NCBI RefSeq assembly: GCF_003308995.1
Contig: NZ_QFFJ01000002.1
Location: 186,001-250,000 of the forward strand
Direction: 5' to 3'
DNA length: 64,000 nucleotides
Origin: Chitinophaga flava
Lineage (GTDB): Bacteria; Bacteroidota; Bacteroidia; Chitinophagales; Chitinophagaceae
The translations under genes were made by a program, and so were the position numbers. The notes under the pieces are model-generated. The model saw only the letters and a list, made by a program, of their open reading frames with translations, was not told where the DNA came from and did not search any database. Positions 32,931 to 42,900 of this stretch are shown here, piece by piece. Numbering within the stretch: position 1 is the stretch's first letter; each line of letters begins with the position of its first letter.

Positions 32931-35900
32931 ATGAAGAATTTTCTACTATTCTTCGTCATCTTCGTGATGACGGATACCGTACTTTTTGCCCAGCAGAAAA
33001 AGATCACGGGAACGGTGAGAGAACGCGCGGACAACACGCCTCTTCCCGGCGTAAACGTGCGTGTAAAAGGTACTTCAAGAGGCACACAAACCAATTCTGA
33101 AGGTGCCTATACCATTTATGCAGATGAAAAGGACACCCTGATGTTCTCTTCTATTGGTTTACAACCACACCAGGTGGTAGTGGGTAATCGTGTAGTCGTT
33201 AACGTGATAATGGGAAGTGATGTAAAACAACTGGATAATGTAGTTATTACAGCATTGGGTATCAAACGTGATGAAAAGGCTTTGGGATATGCTGCTACTG
33301 TTGTTAAAGGTGAAGACCTGACCAATGCCCTGTCTAATAACTGGACAGATGCCTTGTCTGGTAAAGTAGCCGGTTTGAACCTGATCCGCTCCAATGGCGG
33401 TCCTACCGGTTCCAACAAAATCATTCTGCGTGGTGAGAACAACCTCACCGGTGAGAATGAAGCCCTGATCGTAGTAGACGGAGTGGTTATCAACCATGGA
33501 AGTGGCCGCCGTACATCTATCAGCGGAGAATCTGCCTATGGTACTAACAATGATAATATGCCTGCCGACTATGGTAGTGGACTGAATGATATCAACCCGG
33601 AAGATATCGCCTCCATCACAGTGCTGAAAGGGCCAGGTGCAGCGGCTTTGTATGGTCAGCGTGGCGCCAACGGTGCTATCATCATTACCACCAAATCCGG
33701 CGCCAGCAAAAAGAAAGGATTGGGTATTGCCGTTAACTCAAACAATGCTTTTGAGCAGGTAAACCGCTGGCCCGATCTGCAATATGAATATGGTCAGGGT
33801 CTGGATGGATCCGACTACTATTCCTATGGTACTTCTCCTTCCGGTGCCAGCACCAGTGGTACCAGCTCTTCGTATGGTCCTCGCTTTGATGGTCAGCTGT
33901 TTTATCAATATGATCCATTGACACAAGCACAGAGTAAAACCAAAACACCATGGGTACCCTATAAAACACTCAACTCATTTTTTAATGTCGGTGAAACCTA
34001 TACGAACTCCGTAAGCCTGGATGGTGGAACAGATAAAACCACTGCCCGCTTCTCTTTCACCAATGTTAGCAATAAATGGATCATCCCTAATACCGGCTAT
34101 AAACGTAATAGCCTGGCCATGTCGGTAAATTCCAAAATCAACGATAAACTGCAGGTATCATCCAAAGTAAACTATACCAACAAATTCAGTGATAACCTTC
34201 CCGGTGCCGGTTATGGTAACCAGTCGCTGATGTACTGGTATATTTTCTGGCAACCCAATGCGGATATCAACTGGCTCAGAAACTACTGGGTAAATGGACA
34301 AGGCAACAAACAAATCAAATATCCTTTCAGTAGCTATCCTTCCAACCCGTTTGCAGTAGCTTACGAGTATCTGAATAAATCCAACAGGCATAATGTTACC
34401 GGTAACTTTACCGCTACCTACAGCTTTACCAAAGAGCTGAGCCTGCAGGTAAGAACTTCTATGGACCTGTCTTATGAAATGCGTTCCCAGCAACGTCCTT
34501 ACGGTGCTGGCGCCAAATATGCCAAAGGTAGTTTCCGTGCTCAAAACATCTTCTCTATGGAAGCCAGCAGTGACTTCCTTCTGAAATACGCCAAAAAATT
34601 CAACAGGGATTTTGACTTCTCTGCAACACTGGGTGGAAGTACGCTGCGCAACAGTTACAACCGCGATGAGAACCGTGCTGACTCACTCACATATCCTGGT
34701 GTATACACACTGGCCAATGCTGCTGGTCCTATTGTGACCATGCCATGGAAGTCAAAATATGCGATCAACAGTATCTACGGAATGGTGACCGGCGCCTATA
34801 AAAACTACCTGTTTGCCGACCTGACCGCCCGTCAGGACTGGAACAGCGTACTGGCAACACCTACCCGTACCGCCAACACCGGATTCTTTTATCCATCTGC
34901 CAACCTGAGCTTTGTGTTGTCAGAAGTAGCGAAACTGCCTGCTGCCATTGATTTTGCCAAACTGCGTTTCTCTGCCTCCGGTGTAGGTAGCGGCGGTACT
35001 GTACCTTATACCACCGCTTATTATTATTCCCCTGCAGGAAGCCTGTACAGTGGTGGTCTGACGATGCCTTCCACACTGGCTAATCCGGACCTGAAACCAC
35101 TGCGTACCATTACCTATGAAGTAGGTACCAACGTAGTATTGCTGAAAAACAGACTGGGCTTCGATGTGGCTTTATATACCGGCCGTACCAAAGACCAGAT
35201 CCTGAGACGCTTTACTGATCCGGCTTCCGGATACACCAACGCCATCATCAATGGTGGACTGGTTGTTAATAAGGGCCTGGAAGTAGCCATCAATGGTACT
35301 CCGCTCACTACCAGAAGTGGTTTTAAATGGACTTCCAACTTCGTTTTCTCTACCAATAAAAATGTTATCAAATCACTGCCCGATAGTTCTATCGTGCTGC
35401 AAACCGGCCCTGTGGGCGGTGGACAGATCGTAGCCACTGTAGGTGGCAGCATGGGTGATCTTTATGGAAGAGGTTATCTGCGCGCTCCGGACGGACAGAT
35501 CGTATATGATCCTAAAACCGGCGTGGCACTGCTCACCACCGATGTGGTATATCTCGGCAATACCATCCCTAAATGGAAGATGGGCTTAACGAATAATTTC
35601 TCCTATAAGCAGTTTAGCTTTAATATCCTCTTTGATGCGCAGTTTGGTGCTGTAGCACACTCTCTGACCCATTATAAACTGGCAGAACAGGGTAAAACTA
35701 CCAACACGCTGCCTGGCCGTTACAGCGGTATCATTGGTAATGGTGTAGTATTAAATGAAGACGGTTCCTACAGAAAAAATGACGTCATCGCTACCAATAT
35801 CGATGAATACTACCGTTCTCACTATGGTCAGGATAACGGTGAGGGAAGCACTTTCAGCACCGACTTTATCAAATTGAGAGAAGCACGACTGGATTATACA

Positions 35901-36104
35901 CTGAAACCTTCCACCGCTAAAAAAATCGGTCTGCAACGTTTAACCGTGGGCGTATACGGTCGTAACCTGGCTATCTGGTCACCATGGCCCATCTTCGACC
36001 CTGAATTTGGTACCCTCAGCGGCACAGACATTATCCAGGGCTTTGAAATCGGGCAGTTCCCATCTACCCGCACCTTCGGTTTTAACCTAATTATTGGCCT
36101 CTAA
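32931..36104 (+). CDS. SusC/RagA-family TonB-dependent outer-membrane receptor
   Basis: 1057 aa. The signal peptide MKNFLLFFVIFVMTDTVLFAQ is followed by a carboxypeptidase-regulatory-like domain at about residues 24-108 (ITGTVRERADNTPLPGVNVR VKGTSRGTQTNSEGAYTI). The plug starts near 112 (LDNVVITALGIKRDEKALGY) and contains GPGAAALYGQRGANGAIIIT. The barrel runs to TFGFNLIIGL. There is no STN domain, so it should not signal to a FecR. It is followed 9 bp later by a SusD-like_2 lipoprotein and a DUF5689 lipoprotein, forming a three-gene uptake operon. This SusC subgroup, paired with SusD-like_2, is often tied to peptides or small ligands rather than starch-like glycans, but the substrate is not clear. 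Confidence 0.96.
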   Translation: MKNFLLFFVIFVMTDTVLFAQQKKITGTVRERADNTPLPGVNVRVKGTSRGTQTNSEGAYTIYADEKDTLMFSSIGLQPHQVVVGNRVVVNVIMGSDVKQLDNVVITALGIKRDEKALGYAATVVKGEDLTNALSNNWTDALSGKVAGLNLIRSNGGPTGSNKIILRGENNLTGENEALIVVDGVVINHGSGRRTSISGESAYGTNNDNMPADYGSGLNDINPEDIASITVLKGPGAAALYGQRGANGAIIITTKSGASKKKGLGIAVNSNNAFEQVNRWPDLQYEYGQGLDGSDYYSYGTSPSGASTSGTSSSYGPRFDGQLFYQYDPLTQAQSKTKTPWVPYKTLNSFFNVGETYTNSVSLDGGTDKTTARFSFTNVSNKWIIPNTGYKRNSLAMSVNSKINDKLQVSSKVNYTNKFSDNLPGAGYGNQSLMYWYIFWQPNADINWLRNYWVNGQGNKQIKYPFSSYPSNPFAVAYEYLNKSNRHNVTGNFTATYSFTKELSLQVRTSMDLSYEMRSQQRPYGAGAKYAKGSFRAQNIFSMEASSDFLLKYAKKFNRDFDFSATLGGSTLRNSYNRDENRADSLTYPGVYTLANAAGPIVTMPWKSKYAINSIYGMVTGAYKNYLFADLTARQDWNSVLATPTRTANTGFFYPSANLSFVLSEVAKLPAAIDFAKLRFSASGVGSGGTVPYTTAYYYSPAGSLYSGGLTMPSTLANPDLKPLRTITYEVGTNVVLLKNRLGFDVALYTGRTKDQILRRFTDPASGYTNAIINGGLVVNKGLEVAINGTPLTTRSGFKWTSNFVFSTNKNVIKSLPDSSIVLQTGPVGGGQIVATVGGSMGDLYGRGYLRAPDGQIVYDPKTGVALLTTDVVYLGNTIPKWKMGLTNNFSYKQFSFNILFDAQFGAVAHSLTHYKLAEQGKTTNTLPGRYSGIIGNGVVLNEDGSYRKNDVIATNIDEYYRSHYGQDNGEGSTFSTDFIKLREARLDYTLKPSTAKKIGLQRLTVGVYGRNLAIWSPWPIFDPEFGTLSGTDIIQGFEIGQFPSTRTFGFNLIIGL

Positions 36105-36113
36105 AAAACGGAT

Positions 36114-37637
36114 ATGAAGAAGTACATATATATCATAGGATGTGCTGCTGTAATGTTCAGTACTGTGCTCACTTCCTGTAAAAAGAACTTTGAAGAAATC
36201 AATACCGACCCTAACAGTACCGAACATGCACTGCCACAGCAGCTGCTGGCGCCGGCACTGGTAAATACGCTTTCTGCCAACCTTAGCAGAAACAGAAACT
36301 TTAACAATGAGTTGATGCAGGTGACGGTAGATATCAATGACGCGGAAGGTAAAGTATTCCGTTATGATTACCGTTCCAGCTGGTCAGATTATCTGTATAC
36401 CGCCTGGTATAGCAGGCTTACCGATTTTAAAGCCCTGTATGCAACGGCAACGGATACACTGACTTATAATCAGTCGTTCCAGGGTATCTCCCTTATCTGT
36501 CAGTCATGGGTCTATTCCCTGATCACTGATACATATGGTGATGTGCCTTATTTTAAATCCAATATGGCTAAGGACAGCGCTATTTCCTATCCGCCTTTCG
36601 ACCGCCAGAAGGATATCTACTTTGATATTTTCAAACAACTGGAAAAAGCCAACGAGCTGCTGAAAGCTAACGTCAGCATCCCCGGCGGCAGTGATCCGGT
36701 ATATGGCGGCAACGTCGGCAAATGGCGTAAGTTCGGCAACTCTCTTTATCTCCGGTTATTACTGCGTTTGTCTGGCAAAGCAGAAGTAGCAGACACTTGT
36801 ATTAAGAAGATCAAGGAGATTGTAGATGTGAACACTACCCAATATCCAATCATGGCTAACAACGACGAGTCTGCCATCCTGCGCTGGACTGGTGCAGGGC
36901 CGCTGGTATCACCGCTGTTGAACGTACGTGAACAGGACTTCCGTTCACCTGGTGTGGCTAGTTTCTTTATAGATCACCTGGCTGCCTGGAATGATCCGCG
37001 CATCGATATTCCTACTTATGGCGCCAATGGTTACAACAGATGGGCCCTTGTTCCCTATAGTGGCATGTTCAAGGGTGTTCCCAGCGGATACGCACCGGGA
37101 GAAAATCCTCAGAAGATGAGTTATTTCAACTCCTATGTGTCTACCCTCAGTGCACCTAGTCTCATGAACGATCCGATGACAGGTATGATCCTGAACTATC
37201 CGGAAGTATGCTTTATCCTCGCGGAAGCTGCTGCCAAAGGATGGATCAGCGGAGCTGCTGACCAATACTATAACAACGGAGCGATGAACTCCATTACACA
37301 ATGGGTGCCTAAATTCACTGGCCCTATTACTACCTGGCTGGCTGCTGCTGATATTCAGTGGATCGAATCCGAAACACTGGACCAGAAGATGGAGAAAATA
37401 CACCTGCAGAAATACTACGCGCTTTTCCTCACCGACATGCAACAGTGGTTTGAATACCGCCGTACCGGCCACCCGGTGCTGCCGAAAGGAAATGGTCTGA
37501 AAAACAATGGTATCATGCCGGCAAGGATGACTTATCCGGTGTTTGTACAATCCGCTAACCCCAGCAACTATAAAGCTGCCGTGGCAGCACAGGGTGCGGA
37601 CCTGATCTCTACCCAGGTATGGTGGCAGAAACCGTAA
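36114..37637 (+). CDS. SusD/RagB family lipoprotein, SusD-like_2 type
   Basis: 507 aa. Lipoprotein signal MKKYIYIIGCAAVMFSTVLT SC with Cys22. The SusD-like_2 (PF12771-type) N-terminus reads FEEINTDPNSTEHALPQQLL APALVN. Other family features are SWVYSLITDTYGDVPYF, the helical repeats, and a C-terminal YPEVCFILAEAAAKGW with KYYALFLTDMQQWFEYRRTG. It is 9 bp downstream of its SusC. It would be the surface lid that hands substrate to that transporter. Confidence 0.95.
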   Translation: MKKYIYIIGCAAVMFSTVLTSCKKNFEEINTDPNSTEHALPQQLLAPALVNTLSANLSRNRNFNNELMQVTVDINDAEGKVFRYDYRSSWSDYLYTAWYSRLTDFKALYATATDTLTYNQSFQGISLICQSWVYSLITDTYGDVPYFKSNMAKDSAISYPPFDRQKDIYFDIFKQLEKANELLKANVSIPGGSDPVYGGNVGKWRKFGNSLYLRLLLRLSGKAEVADTCIKKIKEIVDVNTTQYPIMANNDESAILRWTGAGPLVSPLLNVREQDFRSPGVASFFIDHLAAWNDPRIDIPTYGANGYNRWALVPYSGMFKGVPSGYAPGENPQKMSYFNSYVSTLSAPSLMNDPMTGMILNYPEVCFILAEAAAKGWISGAADQYYNNGAMNSITQWVPKFTGPITTWLAAADIQWIESETLDQKMEKIHLQKYYALFLTDMQQWFEYRRTGHPVLPKGNGLKNNGIMPARMTYPVFVQSANPSNYKAAVAAQGADLISTQVWWQKP

Positions 37638-37671
37638 TGCAGGAAAAATTATTGCGCAAAAAAGGTAAATA

Positions 37672-39195
37672 ATGAACAAGATCAATATCAATATATATTT
37701 CTCTTTGTTATGCTCCCTGGTGCTTTTATGGGGATGTAAGAAAGAAAGTTATCCCGGTGGGGAGATCAGTCAATATATCGGTATTCTGGATATACGGACT
37801 TTATATAAAGGCAGTGATGTGACTTTGACCCGGGAAAACATGGACGGTTCCGGTAAACTGGCCGCTGTAGTGATTTCTGATCATAGCGGTGGTAATATGC
37901 CTGCCGGTTTGCTCGTGGTACAGGATTCCCGCCGTCTCTCCAAAATCAGAGGTATCAGTATCGCACTGGGTGCAGATGCTGCAAAGTATGTACCCGGCGA
38001 CTCCGTGATCATCAATGTGGAAGGTGCTGTGCTGAAAAGAGTGAATGGTGTTCTGCAACTGAGCGGTATCAACAATAGCGCTATTACTAAAGTGGCTTCC
38101 GGCCTCAAAATACCGCTGAACAGGGTGACCTCCAGTCAGCTACTCGCTTTTCCGGACAACTATGAAAGTACGCTTTCTGTAGTGATCAAAGGTGGGCTGG
38201 ACCCGCTGCCACCAAGCCCGGTAGCCATCCGTGGCGAAAAGGTGCTGACCGATGGTTTTGGTAACGTTACAGTACACACGGAAAATACCGCCACTTTTGC
38301 GGACAATACGGTGCCTTTCCTCGCCAACTATTTCGGTATCGTGTTTAACGCACCTTCCGGCGATACGCTGGCGCCGCAGTTAAGACTGCGTAGCGCGGAT
38401 GATATCACCGTGTTAAGTTCTGCTGTAACACTCACACCACTGGTAATCTCCGGATTTGTAAACGATCCGATCAGTACAGACGCCAACTATGAATATGTTC
38501 AGCTGCTGGCAACACAGGACATCGACTTCTCTGTTACTCCATATTGCCTGGTAACAAACAATAACGCCAACGCCTCTACGCCGACAGGTTTCCCTACCAA
38601 TGGCTGGGCTACCGGCGGTCTGCGTACCTATAAAATCAACATTACATCCGGAAAAGTTGCTAAGGGCAAGTTCTGTTATGTAGGAGGTACCACCAAAATG
38701 ATCATGGGAGATAAAACTACCGTACTGAGCGATGCTAACTGGGTAAGAATGACCGATTATTCCAAAGTGGATGGTGATGACTTTGGCACCAAAACCGGCA
38801 ACCTGCTGGCCAACAGTGGCAACGCCTTTGGTATCGCCGTATTTGAGGGCACTAAAGTTACAGCCGCTACCGTACCGGTAGATGCTATTTTCATCAGCGG
38901 CGGTGGTAGTATCTATTCAGCAGGTCCGCCTGCCGTAGGATACCGTATTCCCAACAACGACTTTTATGATATCAAGGACCCTATCACCCTGAAGGACCAG
39001 CCTTTCTTTAAAGCAGGTACCAACAGTGTTTTCCTGTCGTATCTTTCAACAGATGGAATTTTTGTTAAGCTGGGTGGTGTTTACAATCCTTCTCTGGGTA
39101 GATGGGTAAAAGCCCGCACACAAGTTAATACACCGATTACTAAAACTTCCGTGCTGTCAGAGATAGAAGAAAAAGACGTTACTACGCTGAAATAA
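37672..39195 (+). CDS. DUF5689 domain-containing surface lipoprotein
   Basis: 507 aa with a lipoprotein signal ending LVLLWGC (Cys22). Residues ~30-230 match the DUF5689 pattern: YIGILDIRTLYKGSDVTLTR, KLAAVVISDHSGGNMPAGLL VVQD, then VPGDSVIINVEGAVLKRVNG VLQLSG (an OB-like beta-barrel). The rest is beta-rich, with GFPTNGWATGGLRTYKINIT and VDAIFISGGGSIYSAG. Proteins of this kind follow SusC/SusD-like_2 pairs and are presumed to be extra surface glycan- or peptide-binding parts of the same complex. It begins 34 bp after the SusD gene, and a hairpin ends the operon. Confidence 0.85.
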   Translation: MNKININIYFSLLCSLVLLWGCKKESYPGGEISQYIGILDIRTLYKGSDVTLTRENMDGSGKLAAVVISDHSGGNMPAGLLVVQDSRRLSKIRGISIALGADAAKYVPGDSVIINVEGAVLKRVNGVLQLSGINNSAITKVASGLKIPLNRVTSSQLLAFPDNYESTLSVVIKGGLDPLPPSPVAIRGEKVLTDGFGNVTVHTENTATFADNTVPFLANYFGIVFNAPSGDTLAPQLRLRSADDITVLSSAVTLTPLVISGFVNDPISTDANYEYVQLLATQDIDFSVTPYCLVTNNNANASTPTGFPTNGWATGGLRTYKINITSGKVAKGKFCYVGGTTKMIMGDKTTVLSDANWVRMTDYSKVDGDDFGTKTGNLLANSGNAFGIAVFEGTKVTAATVPVDAIFISGGGSIYSAGPPAVGYRIPNNDFYDIKDPITLKDQPFFKAGTNSVFLSYLSTDGIFVKLGGVYNPSLGRWVKARTQVNTPITKTSVLSEIEEKDVTTLK

Positions 39196-39211
39196 TATGA
39201 TCTGATTTGGA

Positions 39212-39247
39212 ATCGGGGCCACTCTTGATAAAAAGGGTGGCCCCGGT
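39212..39247 (+). terminator. Hairpin terminator after the DUF5689 gene
   Basis: Positions 39212-39226 (core CGGGGCCAC) pair with 39233-39247 (core GTGGCCCCG), with wobble pairs, around a short loop. It lies between the convergent uptake operon and the immunity-candidate gene. Confidence 0.75.
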
Positions 39248-39293
39248 TATTTGTGAGGGTTACTTTTATTATATGGCTGATGTTCTTCTGAAA

Positions 39294-39932
39294 TTAAATA
39301 TTAACGTCCCGACTCAAAATATCGACTATATTTTCATCAAGAGGAATTACTTCCATTGGGTCATGTGTAATTTTGTAAACTCTTTTTTCAATATCTATTC
39401 CTATGAAGTCTCCATCTTCCAAATCCTTGATGTGGAAAAATTCTTTGCCCCCTATAAAAACAACATAAACTTCAGATGGATTCATTCTGGCTTTCTCTTG
39501 CTCAGTCAAGATGTTTATAATTCGTTCAAAATCAGATTCTCCAAGAATTTCCTTTTTAAAATCTGCAATATCAATTTTATTGGTAACAATCTTGTGTTTC
39601 TCTCCTTCACCTAAAGAATATCCACTAATCATACCAGCTGAAACGTAAATTTCATATGGTACAAAACTTAATGTTTTATCATCAAATACTTTTATATTAG
39701 TGAGTTTATAGTCATTTTCATTTTCATTTTCATATTTTTTCAAAACGCCTGAATTAAATGTAAAAGCAACAAACCCAGGGATATCACTTACATTAACAAG
39801 CACACCTCTAAATAAACCATCATTAATTTGATCTATTAATGCTGAATATTCTTTGGGAAGTGCCATTAGCGTGTTACGAAGTAATTCTGTTTCCCAAAGT
39901 TCGATTTTTGTTCTTTTGAATAATCCGAACAT
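39294..39932 (-). CDS. Candidate immunity protein of the RHS toxin
   Basis: 212 aa, cytoplasmic, no signal peptide. I do not recognise a named family. It starts MFGLFKRTKIELWETELLRN and contains YSALIDQINDGLFRGVLVN, VPYEIYVSAGMISGYSLGEG and EVYVVFIGGKEFFHIKDLED. It is A/T-rich compared with flanking genes, like the adjacent toxin tip. It starts 12 bp after the stop of the RHS protein in the same orientation, which is the standard position for the immunity gene of a polymorphic toxin. Role by context only. Confidence 0.62.
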   Translation of the reverse strand: MFGLFKRTKIELWETELLRNTLMALPKEYSALIDQINDGLFRGVLVNVSDIPGFVAFTFNSGVLKKYENENENDYKLTNIKVFDDKTLSFVPYEIYVSAGMISGYSLGEGEKHKIVTNKIDIADFKKEILGESDFERIINILTEQEKARMNPSEVYVVFIGGKEFFHIKDLEDGDFIGIDIEKRVYKITHDPMEVIPLDENIVDILSRDVNI

Positions 39933-39944
39933 CTTTTGTTTAAT

Positions 39945-42900
39945 CTAAAATTTTGTAAACCAATTATACCTTCTGAACCAACCTACATCTGACTTAAATC
40001 CAGCTCTTAAAAAATTGTATCGATATGAATCTATAAGCGCATGTTGGACTGTATTCACCTTCCAAACATTTAGTCTGTTATTAACTAGCCAGTTAGGTAT
40101 ATTATATGCCCTTTGCGCCCTTTGCGTTATAAAAACATGGTGAAATTCAGTACTGACTCTTTGAACTCCAGTCGATGTAGGGATTCTGGCGAGTGTTTCT
40201 GTTCCACCTCTTGCTGCCTTGTATTGAGCAAAGGTTCTACCGCCTTGTAGCAAACTACTACCCGATTCGGCGACCTCCCCTAATACCCTTGCTCCATTTT
40301 CAATTAAGGTCCCACCTTTGCTGACTATTACACTCTCCCCGACTTTTTCAGCACCATAACCTAAATCATGTCCTATTTGATCCTTTGTCTTATTAGGAAT
40401 ATCTGCTACATAATTTACAGCTTGGTCTATCATGTGAGTTCTGGCATTGACAGACCCCTCATCTACATTAAAAGGTGAAAATGCTGCAATTCCATCTAAG
40501 GTGTTACCCCAACCGTCTAATGTACCTAAACTTTTCACCCATTGTTTGGTAGATCTTCCTCCTTCTTTAATTCCCTCCCAGATATTTCTCCAGAAACCGG
40601 CACCAGGCATTGTCGTATCGCCTAAAAAATCGCTATATCTAATCGGGTTGTTCTCCATAGCTGTATACGGAGATATTGCATCATTCTCTTTCGGATCAAC
40701 CTGCCACCATCTTCCTATCTGAGGATCCAGATTTCTGTAAAAAGCATCATACTGATTAAGGTCTAAATCGGTTGTATGCTCTATACCATTAAACTCTCTC
40801 CGGTTCTTAGAATAATTCGTCCCCTTCAATGCGTTCGAACTAATTCCCGCCATCGTCAGCCCAAACGGATAATAATGTGTCTCTTCCAGTAATGGACCAC
40901 TGATCTGGCTTACCATTAAATTATCAAAGAACAATACTTCCTGGGTTTCATTGCTCGTATATACGTACAGGTAGCCATTACGTTGAATGGGGATTTTGTC
41001 TGTAGATAAGGTCTGAAGCTGATCCGGAGCTGCTTTGACTTGTCGAACACCACTGTTGCCTTCCACTAATTTAAATTGTTCATCAAACACCACAAAATTT
41101 AAATAGGCACGAGGCCGGGAGGCTTGTGTTTTATCGGTGTTGTTATCTTTTAACTGTTGGTAATGGTTGTTATAGAAGTCTTTGTCAAAAGGGGTGAACG
41201 GGCGCTCTGTAGCAGCACTGTGTGGACCGGCCATCTGATCGCCGGGAGTAAAGGTATGGATAAGGTCAGCCAGCATAGCTTCTGCCGGCATATAAGCTGA
41301 AGATTTTTTGTCTTGGCCTGGGGATTTATAAAACGCTTTTACGCCTAATTGGATGGTATCACCTGCCATCACGTGGAGTACCAGGGAAGGGCCTATCTTC
41401 CGGCCGCCATCTGCAGCAGTGAGTTTAGCGACGGAAGCATTGGCTCCGGCGCTTTCATCTGTTGGATAGCCCGAAGGTTTGTTCACACGGGTGTTGTCGA
41501 TGTTGCTGAATAATATATTCTCTTTTGCGGCGGCTCCTGTTTCCATGGTGGCGGTATACATAGAAAAGTCTGTCTGCTCCGTCAGTACAGTACGTATATT
41601 GCCCAGGTGGTCTTTAAGAAAGTAATCATAACGGAATGCAATGGGATTCCCTGCTGTCACTAAGGCTCGAATACGACCTTCTTCATGGGCAAGGAACTGT
41701 AGGGTATCATTTTGATAAACTATGCCGGCTATATAATCAGTAGTCGTGGTTTTAGAGACACCGCTACTGATATCTGTTACCTCTTTTCTCAGTTTGTTCC
41801 CTGATGCATCGTACAGGTAACGGATGGTACCCTTGTCGGGGATGGTGACGGTTTGAGGGAGATTTAAATGATTATAGGTAATTCCGGTGATGTGTTTATT
41901 GTTATCTGTGGTCAGATTACCATTCTGATCATAGCTGTAATCGGCGCTTTCATCGTTGCTGATTTCTTTGAAATCACCCAACTGGCTCTGAGGATTGTTT
42001 TTTCGGTCGGTGACGAAAGAGAGCTTATTGCTATTAATCACATAGCCGTATTTCAGGCTGTCAATGGTTTGTATCAGATTGGTGGCCATTCCCCTCTGAG
42101 TCATGTACTGGATATTACCATTGGCATCATAGGAAAGATCTTTCACGGAGAAATCAATCTGGTCATTGGTCCAGTTGCCGCTGCCGCTGTTTTGCTGGGT
42201 GAAGTCGGCCACCGTAAGTCGACTTACCGGATCATAACTATAACCATAGGAGCGGGCAATGCCATCTCCCCGGCTTTTCCATTTGGCGCCTGCGATGTTG
42301 CCATTCAGCTGATTGGTGGTAAATCCCTGATCATAGCTCAACTCTTCACCAAACCAATTGGTCGTACTACCGGCAGTATTGACATAATCCCGGTTGATGC
42401 CTTTTAGCCAGCCTTGCTGAGTATAGTCATAGGTAAGTGTTTCCATTTGCGAGGTGCTACTGGTAATGCCCAAACGTTTGGTCAGAAGACGGCTTAACTC
42501 ATCGTAGGTGTTAACAGCCACCGTTTTGAGAACACTGGTATCATTGAGTCGTTTCTTTACTGAGTCTAGTCTTCCTGCCGCATCATAATGCAGCATGGTT
42601 AGCTCTCTGAGCTCGGATATGGTACCGCTGCGCTGGTTATGATGACGGAGATAGCTGCTTAACAGCTTCCCATTGAAATCATATAAATTGGTAGTGATAT
42701 CCGTTCCCCCGCTCACGTTAGTGCTTAACTGCTGTATGGTCCGGCCTTTATCATCATAATACAGGGTGGTAACGATCCACTGGTCGGTGGTACCCAGTAC
42801 TTTGACGCGTGTACCAGTCACTACCCCTTTGGTATAGTTACTGGCAATACTGTTGCTTACGGGATAGGGATTGCTGCCGGCTTTTGTATAGGCAGCTTCG

